Assembly: GCF_008806385.1 (NCBI RefSeq)
Contig: NZ_VZZK01000004.1
Span: 150,201-214,200 of the forward strand
DNA: 64,000 nucleotides
Origin: Methylobacterium soli
GTDB lineage: Bacteria > Pseudomonadota > Alphaproteobacteria > Rhizobiales > Beijerinckiaceae
Direction of reading: 5' to 3'
The position numbers and the translations under genes are program-made. This document shows, piece by piece, positions 1-8,372 of the stretch. The notes under the pieces were generated by a model. The model made no database searches. It had not been told where the DNA came from and saw only the letters and a list, made by a program, of their open reading frames with translations. Each line of letters starts with the position of its first letter. Positions within the stretch are counted from its first letter, which is position 1.

Positions 1-1984
1 GCTTCGCCCGGTCCGCCGCCTCGATCCGATCCTCGTCGACCGCATCGCGGCGGGCGAGGTGGTGGAGCGCCCGGCCTCGGCCGTGAAGGAGCTCGTCGAG
101 AACGCCATCGACGCGGGCGCCCGCGCCGTCGAGGTGACGGTGGAGGCCGGCGGGCGCCGCCTGATCCGGGTCGTCGACGACGGCGTCGGCATGCGTGCCG
201 AGGACCTAGCCCTCGCGGTCGAGCGGCACGCCACCTCCAAGCTTCCCGGGGGCGATCTCAGCCGCATCGACAGCCTGGGCTTTCGCGGCGAGGCCCTGCC
301 CTCGATCGGCGCGGTGGCGCGCCTCACCATCACGACCCGCACGGCCGAGGCGGATTCGGGCTCGGCGCTCACCGTCGATGCCGGCCGCAAGGGCGAGGTC
401 CGGCCGGCATCCGCCGCCCGCGGCACGCGGATCGAGGTGGCCGAATTGTTCTCGGCGACGCCCGCGCGGCTCAAGTTCCTCAAGTCCGACCGGGCCGAGA
501 ACGCCGCCATCGCGGACATCCTGCGCCGGCTCGCGGTGGCGCATCCGGGCATCCGCTTCACCCTGCGCACCGAGAGCGGCAACCCGCTGATCTTCCCCGC
601 CGAGACGGCGGAGGGCCCGGCCGCCACCCTGCGCCGGCTCGTCGCGGTGCTGGGGCCGGATTTCGGCCCGAACGCGGTGCCGGTCGATCTGGCGCGCGAG
701 GGCTTCAGCCTGTCCGGCCATGTCGGCCTGCCGACCTTCCACCGGGGGGCGGCGAACCACATCCACTTCACCGTGAACGGGCGCCCGGTGCGCGACCGCC
801 TGCTCCTCGGGGCCGTGCGGGGGGCCTATGCCGACACCATGGCCTCCGATCGCCACCCGGTTCTGGGGCTGAGTCTCGCCTGCGACCCGGGACAGGTCGA
901 CGTCAATGTCCACCCGGCCAAAACCGAGCTGCGCTTCCGCGAGCCGGGTCTGGTGCGGGCCCTGATCGTCAGCGCGATCCACGAGGCGCTCCGCCGCGGC
1001 GGCGCCCGTGCCTCCACCACCAACGCCGCCCGGACGCTGGACGCCCTCCGGCCGATGGGATCGGGGCCGATGGGATCGCGGCCGATGGGATCGGGGCCGA
1101 CCGGAATGGGACCGGCGGGATCGGCGAGCACCGGGCAGGCCGCATCGTTCAGCGTGCATTCCGGCGCCTCCACGCCGAGCCTGTTCCAGCCCACCCGGCC
1201 GAGCGCCTTCCGGGCCGGCGGCCCCTCCTTCGGTGCGCCGGCGGGCCAGGGCCGTGCCCCCTCGACTGGGGGATGGGGCTTCGGCGAGGCGCCCCAGGCC
1301 GGGCTCGCGCCCGACCTCGCCCCGCCCGCGGCCGATCTCCGCGAGGCCGAGGCGGCGAGCGGCGAGGCTCTCGATCACCCCCTCGGCGCCGCCCGCGCCC
1401 AGCTCCACGAGACATACATCGTCGCCCAGACCCGCGACGGCATCGTCCTGGTCGACCAGCACGCGGCCCACGAGCGCCTTGTCTACGAGCGGTTGAAGCG
1501 CGAGCGGGCGCAGGGCGGCATCGGCCGGCAGGGCCTCCTGATCCCGGACGTCGTCGAGATGGCACCCCACGAGGCCGAGCGGCTGGTCGCCGCCGCCGCC
1601 GATCTCGCCCGGCTTGGCCTGACGATCGAGGCCTTCGGGCCGGGTGCCGTGCTGGTGCGCGAGATCCCGGCGATCCTCGGCGACGCCTCGGTCCGCAACC
1701 TCGTCACCGACATCCTCGACGCGCTGGCCGAGAGCGGGCTGGAGGAGGGCGCCGAGGCCGATCCGCAGGAGGGCGGTCCCCTCGGGCGCCGTCTCGACGC
1801 GATCCTGTCGCGCATGAGCTGCCACGGCTCGATCCGGGCCGGCCGGCGCCTGCGCCCGGAGGAGATGAACGCGCTCCTGCGCGAGATGGAGGCGACGCCG
1901 CTCTCCGGCTCGTGCAACCACGGCCGCCCGACCTTCGTCGCCCTCAAGCTCGCCGATATCGAGCGCCTGTTCGGGCGGCGCTGA
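1..1984 (+). CDS. mutL: DNA mismatch repair protein MutL (5' partial)
   Basis: Mismatch-repair ATPase that couples MutS recognition to strand incision. The reading frame is open to the left edge, and the residues before the first internal start (LDPILVDRIAAGEVVERPAS) are the conserved MutL N-terminus, so only a few codons are missing. GHKL ATPase motifs follow: ELVENAIDAG, DDGVGM and GFRGEAL. A Gly/Pro/Met-rich linker contains a short DNA tandem repeat near 1050-1115. The C-terminal domain carries DQHAAHERLVYE, which fits the DQHA(x)2E(x)4E metal-binding endonuclease motif, plus SCHGS and CNHGRPTF near the end. MutL with this motif nicks DNA itself, as in bacteria that lack MutH. It converges on rsmD with only 24 bases between the stops. 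Confidence 0.97.
   Translation, partial: LRPVRRLDPILVDRIAAGEVVERPASAVKELVENAIDAGARAVEVTVEAGGRRLIRVVDDGVGMRAEDLALAVERHATSKLPGGDLSRIDSLGFRGEALPSIGAVARLTITTRTAEADSGSALTVDAGRKGEVRPASAARGTRIEVAELFSATPARLKFLKSDRAENAAIADILRRLAVAHPGIRFTLRTESGNPLIFPAETAEGPAATLRRLVAVLGPDFGPNAVPVDLAREGFSLSGHVGLPTFHRGAANHIHFTVNGRPVRDRLLLGAVRGAYADTMASDRHPVLGLSLACDPGQVDVNVHPAKTELRFREPGLVRALIVSAIHEALRRGGARASTTNAARTLDALRPMGSGPMGSRPMGSGPTGMGPAGSASTGQAASFSVHSGASTPSLFQPTRPSAFRAGGPSFGAPAGQGRAPSTGGWGFGEAPQAGLAPDLAPPAADLREAEAASGEALDHPLGAARAQLHETYIVAQTRDGIVLVDQHAAHERLVYERLKRERAQGGIGRQGLLIPDVVEMAPHEAERLVAAAADLARLGLTIEAFGPGAVLVREIPAILGDASVRNLVTDILDALAESGLEEGAEADPQEGGPLGRRLDAILSRMSCHGSIRAGRRLRPEEMNALLREMEATPLSGSCNHGRPTFVALKLADIERLFGRR
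1050..1115 (+). repeat. Short tandem repeat in the mutL linker
   Basis: About four imperfect copies of a 15-base unit based on CCGATGGGATCGGGG. They encode a repeated (P-M-G-S-G/R) segment inside the disordered linker between the ATPase and endonuclease halves of MutL. The unit length is a multiple of three, so copy-number changes would keep the frame. Confidence 0.7.
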
Positions 1985-2008
1985 CCCGATCCGGAGCGCG
2001 GCGACGGT

Positions 2009-2584
2009 TCATCCCGCTCGGACGGGCGCCACGCTCCAACGCCCCAGCGCGACCTGGGTGTCGCCGTAGCTGCGCCGCTCGATCTCCGAGAACCCCGCCG
2101 GCAGCGTCAGGGCGGCGCTCGCCGCCTCCTCGACGATCACGAGGGCGTCGGGTTCGAGCCAGCCGCCCTCGGCCGCCGCCGTGAGGGCCACGGGGGCGAG
2201 ATCACGACCGTAGGGGGGGTCGCAGAAGACGATGCCGTAGCGCCCGTTCGTGCCGGCGGGGCCGAGCCGCGTCGCGTCGCGCCGGAACAGCCGGGTCGCC
2301 CCCTCCAGGCCGAGGCTCTCGATATTCTCGCGCACGAGCGCGCGGGCCTCGGCGCCCTCGTCGACCATGAGGGCATAGGCCGCCCCCCGCGACAGGGCCT
2401 CGAAGCTGAGCGCTCCGGTCCCGGCGAAGAGATCGAGCACCCGAGCACCCGCGACGGCGTCGTCGTAGGCGTGGGTCAGCACGTTGAACAGCGCCTCGCG
2501 CAGGCGGTCGGAGGTCGGCCGGATCGCGTCCGTGCGGGGCGTGGCGAGACGACGGCCCCGCAACGCCCCGCCGACGATCCTCAC
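2009..2584 (-). CDS. rsmD: 16S rRNA (guanine(966)-N2)-methyltransferase RsmD
   Basis: S-adenosylmethionine-dependent methylation of 16S rRNA during 30S assembly. The protein has 191 residues, normal for the family. It starts MRIVGGALRGRRLATP, has the SAM-binding stretch DLFAGTGALSFEALSRG at about 51-67, and the N-methyltransferase catalytic motif DPPYG at about 122-126. The start is GTG and overlaps the TGA stop of the upstream pseudouridine synthase gene as GTGA, so the two are translationally coupled and in one operon. Pairing of a large-subunit pseudouridine synthase with RsmD makes this a ribosome-modification operon. Confidence 0.95.
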   Translation of the reverse strand: MRIVGGALRGRRLATPRTDAIRPTSDRLREALFNVLTHAYDDAVAGARVLDLFAGTGALSFEALSRGAAYALMVDEGAEARALVRENIESLGLEGATRLFRRDATRLGPAGTNGRYGIVFCDPPYGRDLAPVALTAAAEGGWLEPDALVIVEEAASAALTLPAGFSEIERRSYGDTQVALGRWSVAPVRAG

Positions 2585-5232
2585 CGGGCGCCGCCGCGCG
2601 GCGGACGGCCGCCGGGTTTGCCCCCCGAGGGCCGCCCGCCGGGCTTGCCGCCGAACCCGCCCGGCTTGCCACCAAAGCCACCAGGCTTGCCACCAAAACC
2701 ACCAGGCTTGCCGCCTCCGGCCCGGGCACCGCCGGGCTTGCCGCCGAACCCTCCGGGCTTGCTCCCGAAGCCGCCGGGCTTGCCGCCACGGGGCTTGTCG
2801 CCCCCCGTCCGCTCGCCGCCGGTCCGCTCGCCGCCGGTCCTGCCGAAGCCGCCACGGTCGGACGCGCCGCCGGGACGGGCGCCCTTGAAGCCGCCGCCCT
2901 TGTCGTTTCCGCCGTCGCGCCCGCCGAAGCTGCGCTCGCCGCTCCGCGCGGCGCGCGGCTTCGCGTCACGATCCCGCGAACCGTGCTCGCGGGCATCCCA
3001 GGGCCCGGACGCGCGCGGCCCGGAACCCCGGGGCTTGAACTCCCGCGAACCGGACTCGCCGGACGAAGAGCCGCCCCGGAAGCCGCGGTCCTCGCGCCCA
3101 CCGAAGCGGTCGCCGCCGGACCGCTCGGTGCGTCCGCCCTCCGGCCGGGGCCGGAAGCCGCGCTCCTCACCGCGATCCGGACGCCGATCACCGCGATCCG
3201 AGCCGCGATCGGCGCGGCGGTCGCCGTGATCGGGGCGGCGGTCGCCGCGATCCGAGCCGCGGTCGCCGCGATCCAGGCCGCGATCGAGGCCGCGATCGCC
3301 GTGATCGGGACGCGGGGCCCGGACCGGGCGGCTGCCATCCGGTGCGCGGGCGTAGCGGCGCGGGGCCGCCTCGGGGGCTTCCTCGACCGGGCTCGATTTG
3401 AGGCGCTCGACCACGACGCGGCGCTCGCCGGTCCTGATCGCGCCGACGCGTTCGCGGCCGCGCTCGGACGCGGCGGCCGCGCGCTCGGCCCGCGGGTCGG
3501 CCCCGCGGCGCGGCACCCGGGCGCTGCGGGGGGCGCCCTCGGCCGGCTCGTCCGCGCGCCAGACGGAGCGGCGCGGGCCCGCGCCCATGCCGCCGGTCGG
3601 CACGCGCGCCGGGCTGGGCGGAGCCCCGAAGGCGGGTCCGCGTGCCCTGCGCTCGGCGGAGGCCGCCGATTTTGCCGGGCGCGGTGCCTGCTCCGTCCCG
3701 CGCGAGGCCTTGGGCGAGCCGAACGGGGCGATCGGCTCGCGCACCGGGCTCTCGAAATCGACGCCGGCCTGGGCCGCGAGGCTCGGGCCGAGCTGCTCCT
3801 TCAGCACCTTGGTGCGGATCTCGTCGACGAGGCCGGCCTCGAGGTCGCCGAGCTGGAACGGCCCGAAGGACAGGCGGATCAGCCGGTTCACCGAGAGGCC
3901 GAGATGCTCGAGGATGCGCTTGACCTCGCGGTTCTTGCCCTCGCGCAGGCCGAGCGTCAGCCACAGGTTGTCGCCCTGCACCCGATCGAGATTGGCCTCG
4001 ACCGGGCCGTACTCCATCCCGTCGATGGTGACGCCCTTGCGCAGCTTGTCGAGCTCGGCCTGATTGGTGTCGCCGTGGGCGCGCACCCGGTAGCGGCGCA
4101 GCCAGCCGGTATCGGGATGCGCGATCACCTTGGCCAGCCCGCCGTCATTCGTCAGCAGCAGGAGGCCCTCGGTGTTGATGTCGAGGCGGCCCACCGCGAC
4201 CACGCGGGGGAGATCGTCCGGCAGCGCCTCGAACACGGTCTGGCGCCCCTCCGGGTCGCGGGCCGTGGTGACGAGGCCGCGCGGCTTGTGGAAGATCCAG
4301 AGCCGGGTGCGCTCGCGGGCGGGCAGGGGCTCGCCATCCACCGTGATGACGTCGTCCTCCGTCACGTTGACGGCGGGCGAGGCGAGAACACGGCCATTGA
4401 GGCTGACGCGGCCCTCGGCGATCATCGCCTCGGCATCGCGGCGCGAGGCGATGCCGGCGCGGGCAATCGCCTTGGCGATGCGCTCGCCCTCATGCGTCTC
4501 CGCGGGAGCCTCGTCCGCCTGCGCCGGTGCGGCGCCCGGCGGTGTCACGGCCGGGATGACCGCTTCGCTCCGGGCCGGCGGCGCGGCGCGGCGGCGCAGC
4601 GGCGCATCGCCACCCTGCTTCTTCGCCGTACGCGGCGCGACGGCCTTCGCAGGATCGCGTGTGCCCGTATTGGCGTCGGTCGCGGGGGCCCAGGCCTCGG
4701 CGGGGGCCGCCTCAGCCTCGTCGGAGGCGGCCGGAGCGGTCTTGCGCCTGGGTTCGGCTTCGGCGCTCACCTTGGGCTCGGGCTTTACTTTCGATACCGT
4801 CTTGGCCCTGGACGCTGCCTTGGTCTCGGGCTCCGCCTCGGCCATCGGGCTTTCCGCCTTGGGCTTGGCCTTCGACGTGGCCTTCGACTTCGCCTCGACC
4901 GCGGATTCGGCTGCCTTGGTCGCCTTGGCGCCGGCCTTCGCTCCGGCCTTGGCCGCCTCCGGCTCGGACTCGCTTACGGGCTCCGCTTTCGCCTTGGCCT
5001 TCTTGGGCGCGGCCTTCTTGGGCGCAGCCTTCGCGGCGGGCTCGGCCTCCGGCGCGCCCTTGGCCTTGGGCCCGGACGCAGCCTTGGGCTTGGACGCGGC
5101 CTTCGGCTCAGCCTTGGCTGCGGCCTTGGGCTTGGCCGCAGGGTTGGCTTTGGCGCGCGGCGTCTTGGATGAGGTCTTGGGCTCGCGGGCCTCGGCAGGC
5201 TCGCGGGCGTCGTCGTTCGGATTGTCGTTCAT
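2581..5232 (-). CDS. RluB/RsuA-family pseudouridine synthase with very long low-complexity tails
   Basis: Converts a specific rRNA uridine to pseudouridine; RluB-type 23S rRNA specificity is the best guess. The conserved core is only about residues 250-481 of 883: an S4 RNA-binding domain (GERIAKAIARAGIASRRDAE), then the catalytic domain with VGRLDINTEGLLLLTNDGG, whose Asp near residue 351 is the nucleophile. The N-terminal 240 residues are Lys/Ala/Pro-rich and resemble a histone-H1 tail. The C-terminal 400 residues are Arg/Gly/Asp-rich (repeated RGDRRPD-type units) and end in repeated GGKPGGFG units. Core-only homologues have about 250-300 residues. The tails are probably disordered and RNA-binding (inference). 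It is translationally coupled to rsmD. RsuA or RluE specificity is not excluded. Confidence 0.9.
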   Translation of the reverse strand: MNDNPNDDAREPAEAREPKTSSKTPRAKANPAAKPKAAAKAEPKAASKPKAASGPKAKGAPEAEPAAKAAPKKAAPKKAKAKAEPVSESEPEAAKAGAKAGAKATKAAESAVEAKSKATSKAKPKAESPMAEAEPETKAASRAKTVSKVKPEPKVSAEAEPRRKTAPAASDEAEAAPAEAWAPATDANTGTRDPAKAVAPRTAKKQGGDAPLRRRAAPPARSEAVIPAVTPPGAAPAQADEAPAETHEGERIAKAIARAGIASRRDAEAMIAEGRVSLNGRVLASPAVNVTEDDVITVDGEPLPARERTRLWIFHKPRGLVTTARDPEGRQTVFEALPDDLPRVVAVGRLDINTEGLLLLTNDGGLAKVIAHPDTGWLRRYRVRAHGDTNQAELDKLRKGVTIDGMEYGPVEANLDRVQGDNLWLTLGLREGKNREVKRILEHLGLSVNRLIRLSFGPFQLGDLEAGLVDEIRTKVLKEQLGPSLAAQAGVDFESPVREPIAPFGSPKASRGTEQAPRPAKSAASAERRARGPAFGAPPSPARVPTGGMGAGPRRSVWRADEPAEGAPRSARVPRRGADPRAERAAAASERGRERVGAIRTGERRVVVERLKSSPVEEAPEAAPRRYARAPDGSRPVRAPRPDHGDRGLDRGLDRGDRGSDRGDRRPDHGDRRADRGSDRGDRRPDRGEERGFRPRPEGGRTERSGGDRFGGREDRGFRGGSSSGESGSREFKPRGSGPRASGPWDAREHGSRDRDAKPRAARSGERSFGGRDGGNDKGGGFKGARPGGASDRGGFGRTGGERTGGERTGGDKPRGGKPGGFGSKPGGFGGKPGGARAGGGKPGGFGGKPGGFGGKPGGFGGKPGGRPSGGKPGGRPPRGGAR

Positions 5233-5302
5233 GCCAGCCCCATAACAGAGCGGGTTGCCGGGCGCGAGACGTCCCGGGGCCTGATCCCGCGCAGGACAAC
5301 CG

Positions 5303-5330
5303 AAAAAAGGCGGCCCGGAGGCCGCCTTCT
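5303..5330 (-). terminator. Rho-independent terminator after the DUF1328 gene
   Basis: A perfect 7-bp stem (GGCGGCC / GGCCGCC, 5309-5315 with 5320-5326) has a 4-base loop. On the minus strand it is followed by six T residues (5308-5303). It lies downstream of the DUF1328 gene stop and upstream of the pseudouridine synthase start, so it insulates the two. The other side reads TTCTT, so weak bidirectional activity is possible. Confidence 0.8.
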
Positions 5331-5382
5331 TGGTCAGGACCCGACGACGCGGGTCCTTCGATACGGCTTTTCGAGCCTCGCG

Positions 5383-5559
5383 TCAGAGCCGCGGCGAGCG
5401 GCCGCGCATCACGCCGAACACGGCCGAGATGAGGAACAGCGCGATGGCGACGAAGAAGACGATCTTGGCCGCCTCCATGGCGGTGCCGGCGATGCCGCCG
5501 AACCCGAGCAGCGCGGCGATGACCGCGACGACGAGGAAAGTGACTGCCCAACCGATCAT
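5383..5559 (-). CDS. DUF1328 small membrane protein
   Basis: A 58-residue, mostly hydrophobic protein beginning [22 protein letters not shown], the classic DUF1328 (YtjA-like) sequence with two membrane segments. The start was chosen because GGAGGA sits just upstream (GGAGGACACC-ATG); an in-frame ATG at 5592 would add 11 residues that do not match the family. DUF1328 proteins are small stress-associated membrane proteins with no proven biochemical role. An EcfG-type promoter matches just upstream (5591-5616), so I infer general-stress induction together with the neighbouring CsbD gene. Confidence 0.88.
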   Translation of the reverse strand: MIGWAVTFLVVAVIAALLGFGGIAGTAMEAAKIVFFVAIALFLISAVFGVMRGRSPRL

Positions 5560-5590
5560 GGTGTCCTCCGTAACTTCGATGATGCCGCTC

Positions 5591-5616
5591 AACGGCCACG
5601 CTTGGCCATCGGTTCC
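5591..5616 (-). promoter_or_regulatory. EcfG-type general-stress promoter of the DUF1328 gene
   Basis: On the minus strand GGAAC (5616-5612) is separated by exactly 17 bases from CGTT (5594-5591). This is the known consensus for the alphaproteobacterial general-stress sigma factor EcfG (GGAAC-N16/17-CGTT). It ends 31 bases before the chosen start codon at 5559. Confidence 0.75.
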
Positions 5617-5632
5617 GCGACGATGAGGCGGC

Positions 5633-5836
5633 TCAGAGCTTCTTCTTCGCGGCGTCGGCGACGTCCTTCACGCCGTCCTTGGCGTCTCCCATGGTACGCT
5701 GGGCATCGCCCTTCAGTTCCTGCGCCTTGCCTTCGGCCTGGAGCTTGTCGTTGTCGGTGGCCTTTCCGACCCCCTGCTTGACGTTGCCGATCGCCTCGTT
5801 GGCCGCGCCCTTGAGCTTGTCCGTGGTGCTGCTCAT
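5633..5836 (-). CDS. CsbD-family stress protein
   Basis: A 67-residue, highly charged protein without membrane segments ([20 protein letters not shown]..., later [10 protein letters not shown]). This is the CsbD family, general-stress proteins with hydrophilin-like composition whose molecular function is unknown. The start at 5836 has GAGGAGACACCG before it. The ATG farther upstream in the same frame gives a long non-homologous extension and was rejected. A perfect EcfG-type promoter lies at 5884-5908, matching the stress-induced role known for the family. The DUF1328 gene lies 73 bases downstream with its own promoter. Confidence 0.9.
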   Translation of the reverse strand: MSSTTDKLKGAANEAIGNVKQGVGKATDNDKLQAEGKAQELKGDAQRTMGDAKDGVKDVADAAKKKL

Positions 5837-5883
5837 CGGTGTCTCCTCAACTTCAGGCTGTGGATCGTGCGCCTCGGGGGCAG

Positions 5884-5908
5884 AACGGCCCCGCCGAGCC
5901 AATGTTCC
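5884..5908 (-). promoter_or_regulatory. EcfG-type general-stress promoter of the CsbD gene
   Basis: Minus strand: GGAAC (5908-5904), 16 bases, CGTT (5887-5884), an exact match to the EcfG consensus. It sits about 48 bases before the CsbD start at 5836. Confidence 0.78.
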
Positions 5909-5989
5909 GCCGATTAACATACCGGCCCGGGCGCATCGCGGGCGTTCGGACGCTTCCCGGATCAAGGGGCGGGGGCTAGAACCGGGGCC

Positions 5990-6454
5990 GTGCCGACCCC
6001 GATTCCAACCGATGCCGACCCCCTCAGCCTCGCCTTCGCGGCCGCCCGCCGGGCGGCGGCCGAGGGGGAGGTCCCCGTTGGAGCGGCCGTGGTGCGAGGG
6101 GGGCGGGTGCTGGCCGTCGCCCATAACCGGCCCCGCGCCCTGAACGACCCGACCGCGCATGCGGAGATCCTGGCGATCCGGGCGGCCTGCGCCGCGATCG
6201 GGGACGAGCGCCTCGTCGATTGCGACCTCTACGTCACGCTGGAGCCCTGCCCGATGTGCGCGGGCGCCATCGCGTTCGCGCGCATCCGCCGTCTCTACTT
6301 CGCGGCGCCCGACCCGAAGGGCGGCGGCGTCGAGCACGGGCCGCGCGTGTTCAACCAGCCGACCTGCCACCATGCGCCGGACGTCTATGGCGGCTTCCGC
6401 GAGGCAGAGGCCGCGGCCCTGTTGCGGGATTTCTTCGCAGTACGAAGGACTTGA
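5990..6454 (+). CDS. tadA: tRNA-adenosine(34) deaminase TadA
   Basis: Deaminates A34 of tRNA-Arg(ACG) to inosine, needed to read CGN codons. 154 residues, normal length. The zinc-binding HAE (residues 57-59, Glu59 the proton shuttle) and PCPMC (Cys87 and Cys90) are present, as is the family stretch [10 protein letters not shown]. The start is GTG; the ATG 22 bases later is out of frame. The start lies about 150 bases from the divergent CsbD gene. Confidence 0.95.
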   Translation: MPTPIPTDADPLSLAFAAARRAAAEGEVPVGAAVVRGGRVLAVAHNRPRALNDPTAHAEILAIRAACAAIGDERLVDCDLYVTLEPCPMCAGAIAFARIRRLYFAAPDPKGGGVEHGPRVFNQPTCHHAPDVYGGFREAEAAALLRDFFAVRRT

Positions 6455-6455
6455 G

Positions 6456-6500
6456 AGCATGATCCGAACTGGATTCTGAGAACATCCGGTCAAATCCAGC
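6456..6500 (+). repeat. Possible remnant of a Rhizobiales extragenic palindromic repeat
   Basis: Just after the tadA stop the sequence reads GAGCATGATCCGAAC..., the same start as an extragenic palindrome that recurs in many Rhizobiales genomes (GAGCATGATCCGRAAA-type). The right arm is degenerate here. This is recognition from memory, with only one copy in the window. Confidence 0.3.
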
Positions 6501-6570
6501 GCGCCGAACCGGCGCCGGGCCCGCGCGTTGCGGGTTGGCCGGTCCCTGAGACGAGGCGAGGAGACGAGCC

Positions 6571-7275
6571 ATGGTCCCCCATTACGAGCGCGCCCTGATC
6601 GTCGGCAGCGGGTCGGGCCTCAGCGCCTCACTGGCCCGCCTCTTCGCCGGGCGGGGGATGCGGGTCGGGCTCGCTGCCCGCGATGTCGACAAGCTCGCCG
6701 ACCTCGCAGCCGAGACCGGAGCGGCCGTCCACGCCTGCGACGCGAGCCGGCCCGGCGAGGTCGAGGCCCTGTTCGCCCGGCTGGAGCCGGCCCTCGGCGG
6801 CCACCCGGACGTGGTGGTCTACAATGCCAGCGGGCGCCTGCGCGGCGCGTTCGTGGACCTCGACCCGGAGGCGGTGGCACAGGCCCTGATGGTCACGGCC
6901 TATGGGGGATTCCTGGTGGCCCAGGCGGCGGCCCGGCGGATGCTGCCGGCACGCCACGGGGCGATCCTGTTCACCGGCGCCTCGGCGAGCGTGAAGGGGT
7001 TCGCGGGATCGGCTCCCTTCGCCATGGGCAAGTTCGGCCTGCGCGGCCTCGCCCAGAGCCTGTCGCGCGAGTTGCAGCCGCAGGGCATCCACGTGGCGCA
7101 TGTCGTCCTCGACGGCGCCATCCGGAACCCGGCGCGCGGCGGCGAGCCGGCGGATTCGCCCGACAGCACCCTCGACCCGAACGCCATCGCGCGGGCCTAC
7201 GGCGACCTGCTCGGCCAGGACCGCAGCGCCTGGGCCTCCGAGATCGCGCTGCGCCCCTGGGTCGAGCGCTTCTGA
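6571..7275 (+). CDS. SDR-family oxidoreductase-like protein with Phe replacing the catalytic Tyr
   Basis: Short-chain dehydrogenase/reductase fold of 234 residues. The nucleotide-binding Gly-rich motif is [12 protein letters not shown] (11-22), NAS is at 85-87, and the catalytic-loop serine is in TGASASVKG. The usual YxxxK active site reads F150-A-M-G-K154, so the acid/base Tyr is missing while Lys is kept. Relatives of this SDR subgroup (PFAMxKF type) share the Phe as I recall, so this may be family-wide and not a fresh mutation. GAGGCGAGGAGACGAGCC precedes the ATG. It converges on the hydrolase gene. The substrate is unknown; a non-dehydrogenase role is possible. Confidence 0.85.
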   Translation: MVPHYERALIVGSGSGLSASLARLFAGRGMRVGLAARDVDKLADLAAETGAAVHACDASRPGEVEALFARLEPALGGHPDVVVYNASGRLRGAFVDLDPEAVAQALMVTAYGGFLVAQAAARRMLPARHGAILFTGASASVKGFAGSAPFAMGKFGLRGLAQSLSRELQPQGIHVAHVVLDGAIRNPARGGEPADSPDSTLDPNAIARAYGDLLGQDRSAWASEIALRPWVERF

Positions 7276-7279
7276 GATC

Positions 7280-8194
7280 TCAGCCCGCCAGGAACGGCGC
7301 GAGCGCGGCGCGCGTCGCCTCCGGGTTCTCCTCGGCCAGGAAATGGCCGGAGGCGATCACCGACCCGGTGATGTCCGGCGCGAAGGTCCGCCGCCATGCC
7401 GCGAGCCCGGTCTCGGGCTTGACGTGCTCAAGATAGGCGTCGCTGGTGAGGAGCAGGGTCGGCATCGCGAGGGTGCGGCCCGCCGCGAGGTCGGCCGCGT
7501 CCGCCGCCCGGTCCGGCCCCGCCCCGGCCCGATAATCCTCGCACATGGCGTGGATGCGCTCGGGCACATTCCAGGACTGTCGATAGAGCGCGAGGGCAGC
7601 GGGCGCGAACACCGAGAGGTCGTGCGCCTTCGTCCACGCGCGCAGGAGTTCCTCGAAATAGGCGTCGGGCCCGCGGCCGATCGCGGTCTCGGGCTCGGGT
7701 GCCGGCCCGGCGAGGAACGGCCAATGCGCGTTCATGCCCGGATGCGCCTCGATCCGCTCCCACTGGATCAGGGTCGGCACGATGTCGAGGAGGGCGAGGC
7801 GCGCCACCCGGCCGGGCTCGTCGAGGGCGAGGCGATAGGCCACCCGGGCACCGCGGTCATGCCCACAGATCGCGAAGTGGACGTGCCCGATCCGCTCCAT
7901 CAGGGCGACGATCTCACGGCCCTGGGTCCGCTTCGCGTAGGCCGCGTGGCCGGCATCGCCGGCGGGCGCGTCGGACCAGCCATAGCCCTTGAGGTCCAGG
8001 CAGATCACCCGGTGCGTGCGCGCGAGGTCCGGGGCGAGGCGGTGCCACATGGCGTGGGTCTGCGGGAAGCCGTGGAGCAGCAACAGGGGCGGTCCGTCCT
8101 TCGGCCCGCCCGCGCGGGCAAAGGCGCGGCCCCCAGGGCCGTCGATCCACAGGGCCTCGAAGCCCGGAAACAGGTCCGTCTGCAGGTCGGCCAT
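7280..8194 (-). CDS. Alpha/beta hydrolase resembling fluoroacetate dehalogenase
   Basis: 304 residues. It carries every position known to matter in fluoroacetate dehalogenase (Rhodopseudomonas/Burkholderia FAcD): nucleophile Asp113 in GHDRGAR, carboxylate-binding Arg114 and Arg117, catalytic Asp137, halide-pocket His157-Trp158 and Tyr221, and catalytic His284 in SGHFLAEE. HGFPQTHAMW at 41-50 supplies the oxyanion region. The predicted reaction is hydrolytic removal of halide from 2-haloacetates, with Asp in place of the esterase Ser. The start at 8194 was chosen because MADLQTDLFPGF fits the family and GAGGGAG lies upstream; a longer frame adds 49 unrelated residues. An epoxide hydrolase or non-defluorinating dehalogenase is the main alternative. 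Confidence 0.85.
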   Translation of the reverse strand: MADLQTDLFPGFEALWIDGPGGRAFARAGGPKDGPPLLLLHGFPQTHAMWHRLAPDLARTHRVICLDLKGYGWSDAPAGDAGHAAYAKRTQGREIVALMERIGHVHFAICGHDRGARVAYRLALDEPGRVARLALLDIVPTLIQWERIEAHPGMNAHWPFLAGPAPEPETAIGRGPDAYFEELLRAWTKAHDLSVFAPAALALYRQSWNVPERIHAMCEDYRAGAGPDRAADAADLAAGRTLAMPTLLLTSDAYLEHVKPETGLAAWRRTFAPDITGSVIASGHFLAEENPEATRAALAPFLAG

Positions 8195-8372
8195 GCCGTC
8201 CACTCCCTCGATCCGCCTGGGCGACCCTACCCGGCCGGGGGCGCGGCGCGAAGAGCCGGCCCCGATGCAAGCCCGAGCCAAGGAAAGCCGCCCCTGAGCG
8301 CCGCCCAAGCACTCCGACGCCTGGATGCGGCGGCTGGACAATCATCGCCCCCGCGGATGATGGATCTCGCCA

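Noticed and set aside
206..1921. Long open frame on the minus strand opposite mutL
   Set aside because: Arg/Gly/Ala-rich shadow of mutL; no domain and no ribosome-binding site. Similar antisense frames opposite rpsA, the GGDEF-EAL gene and the P450 were rejected for the same reason.
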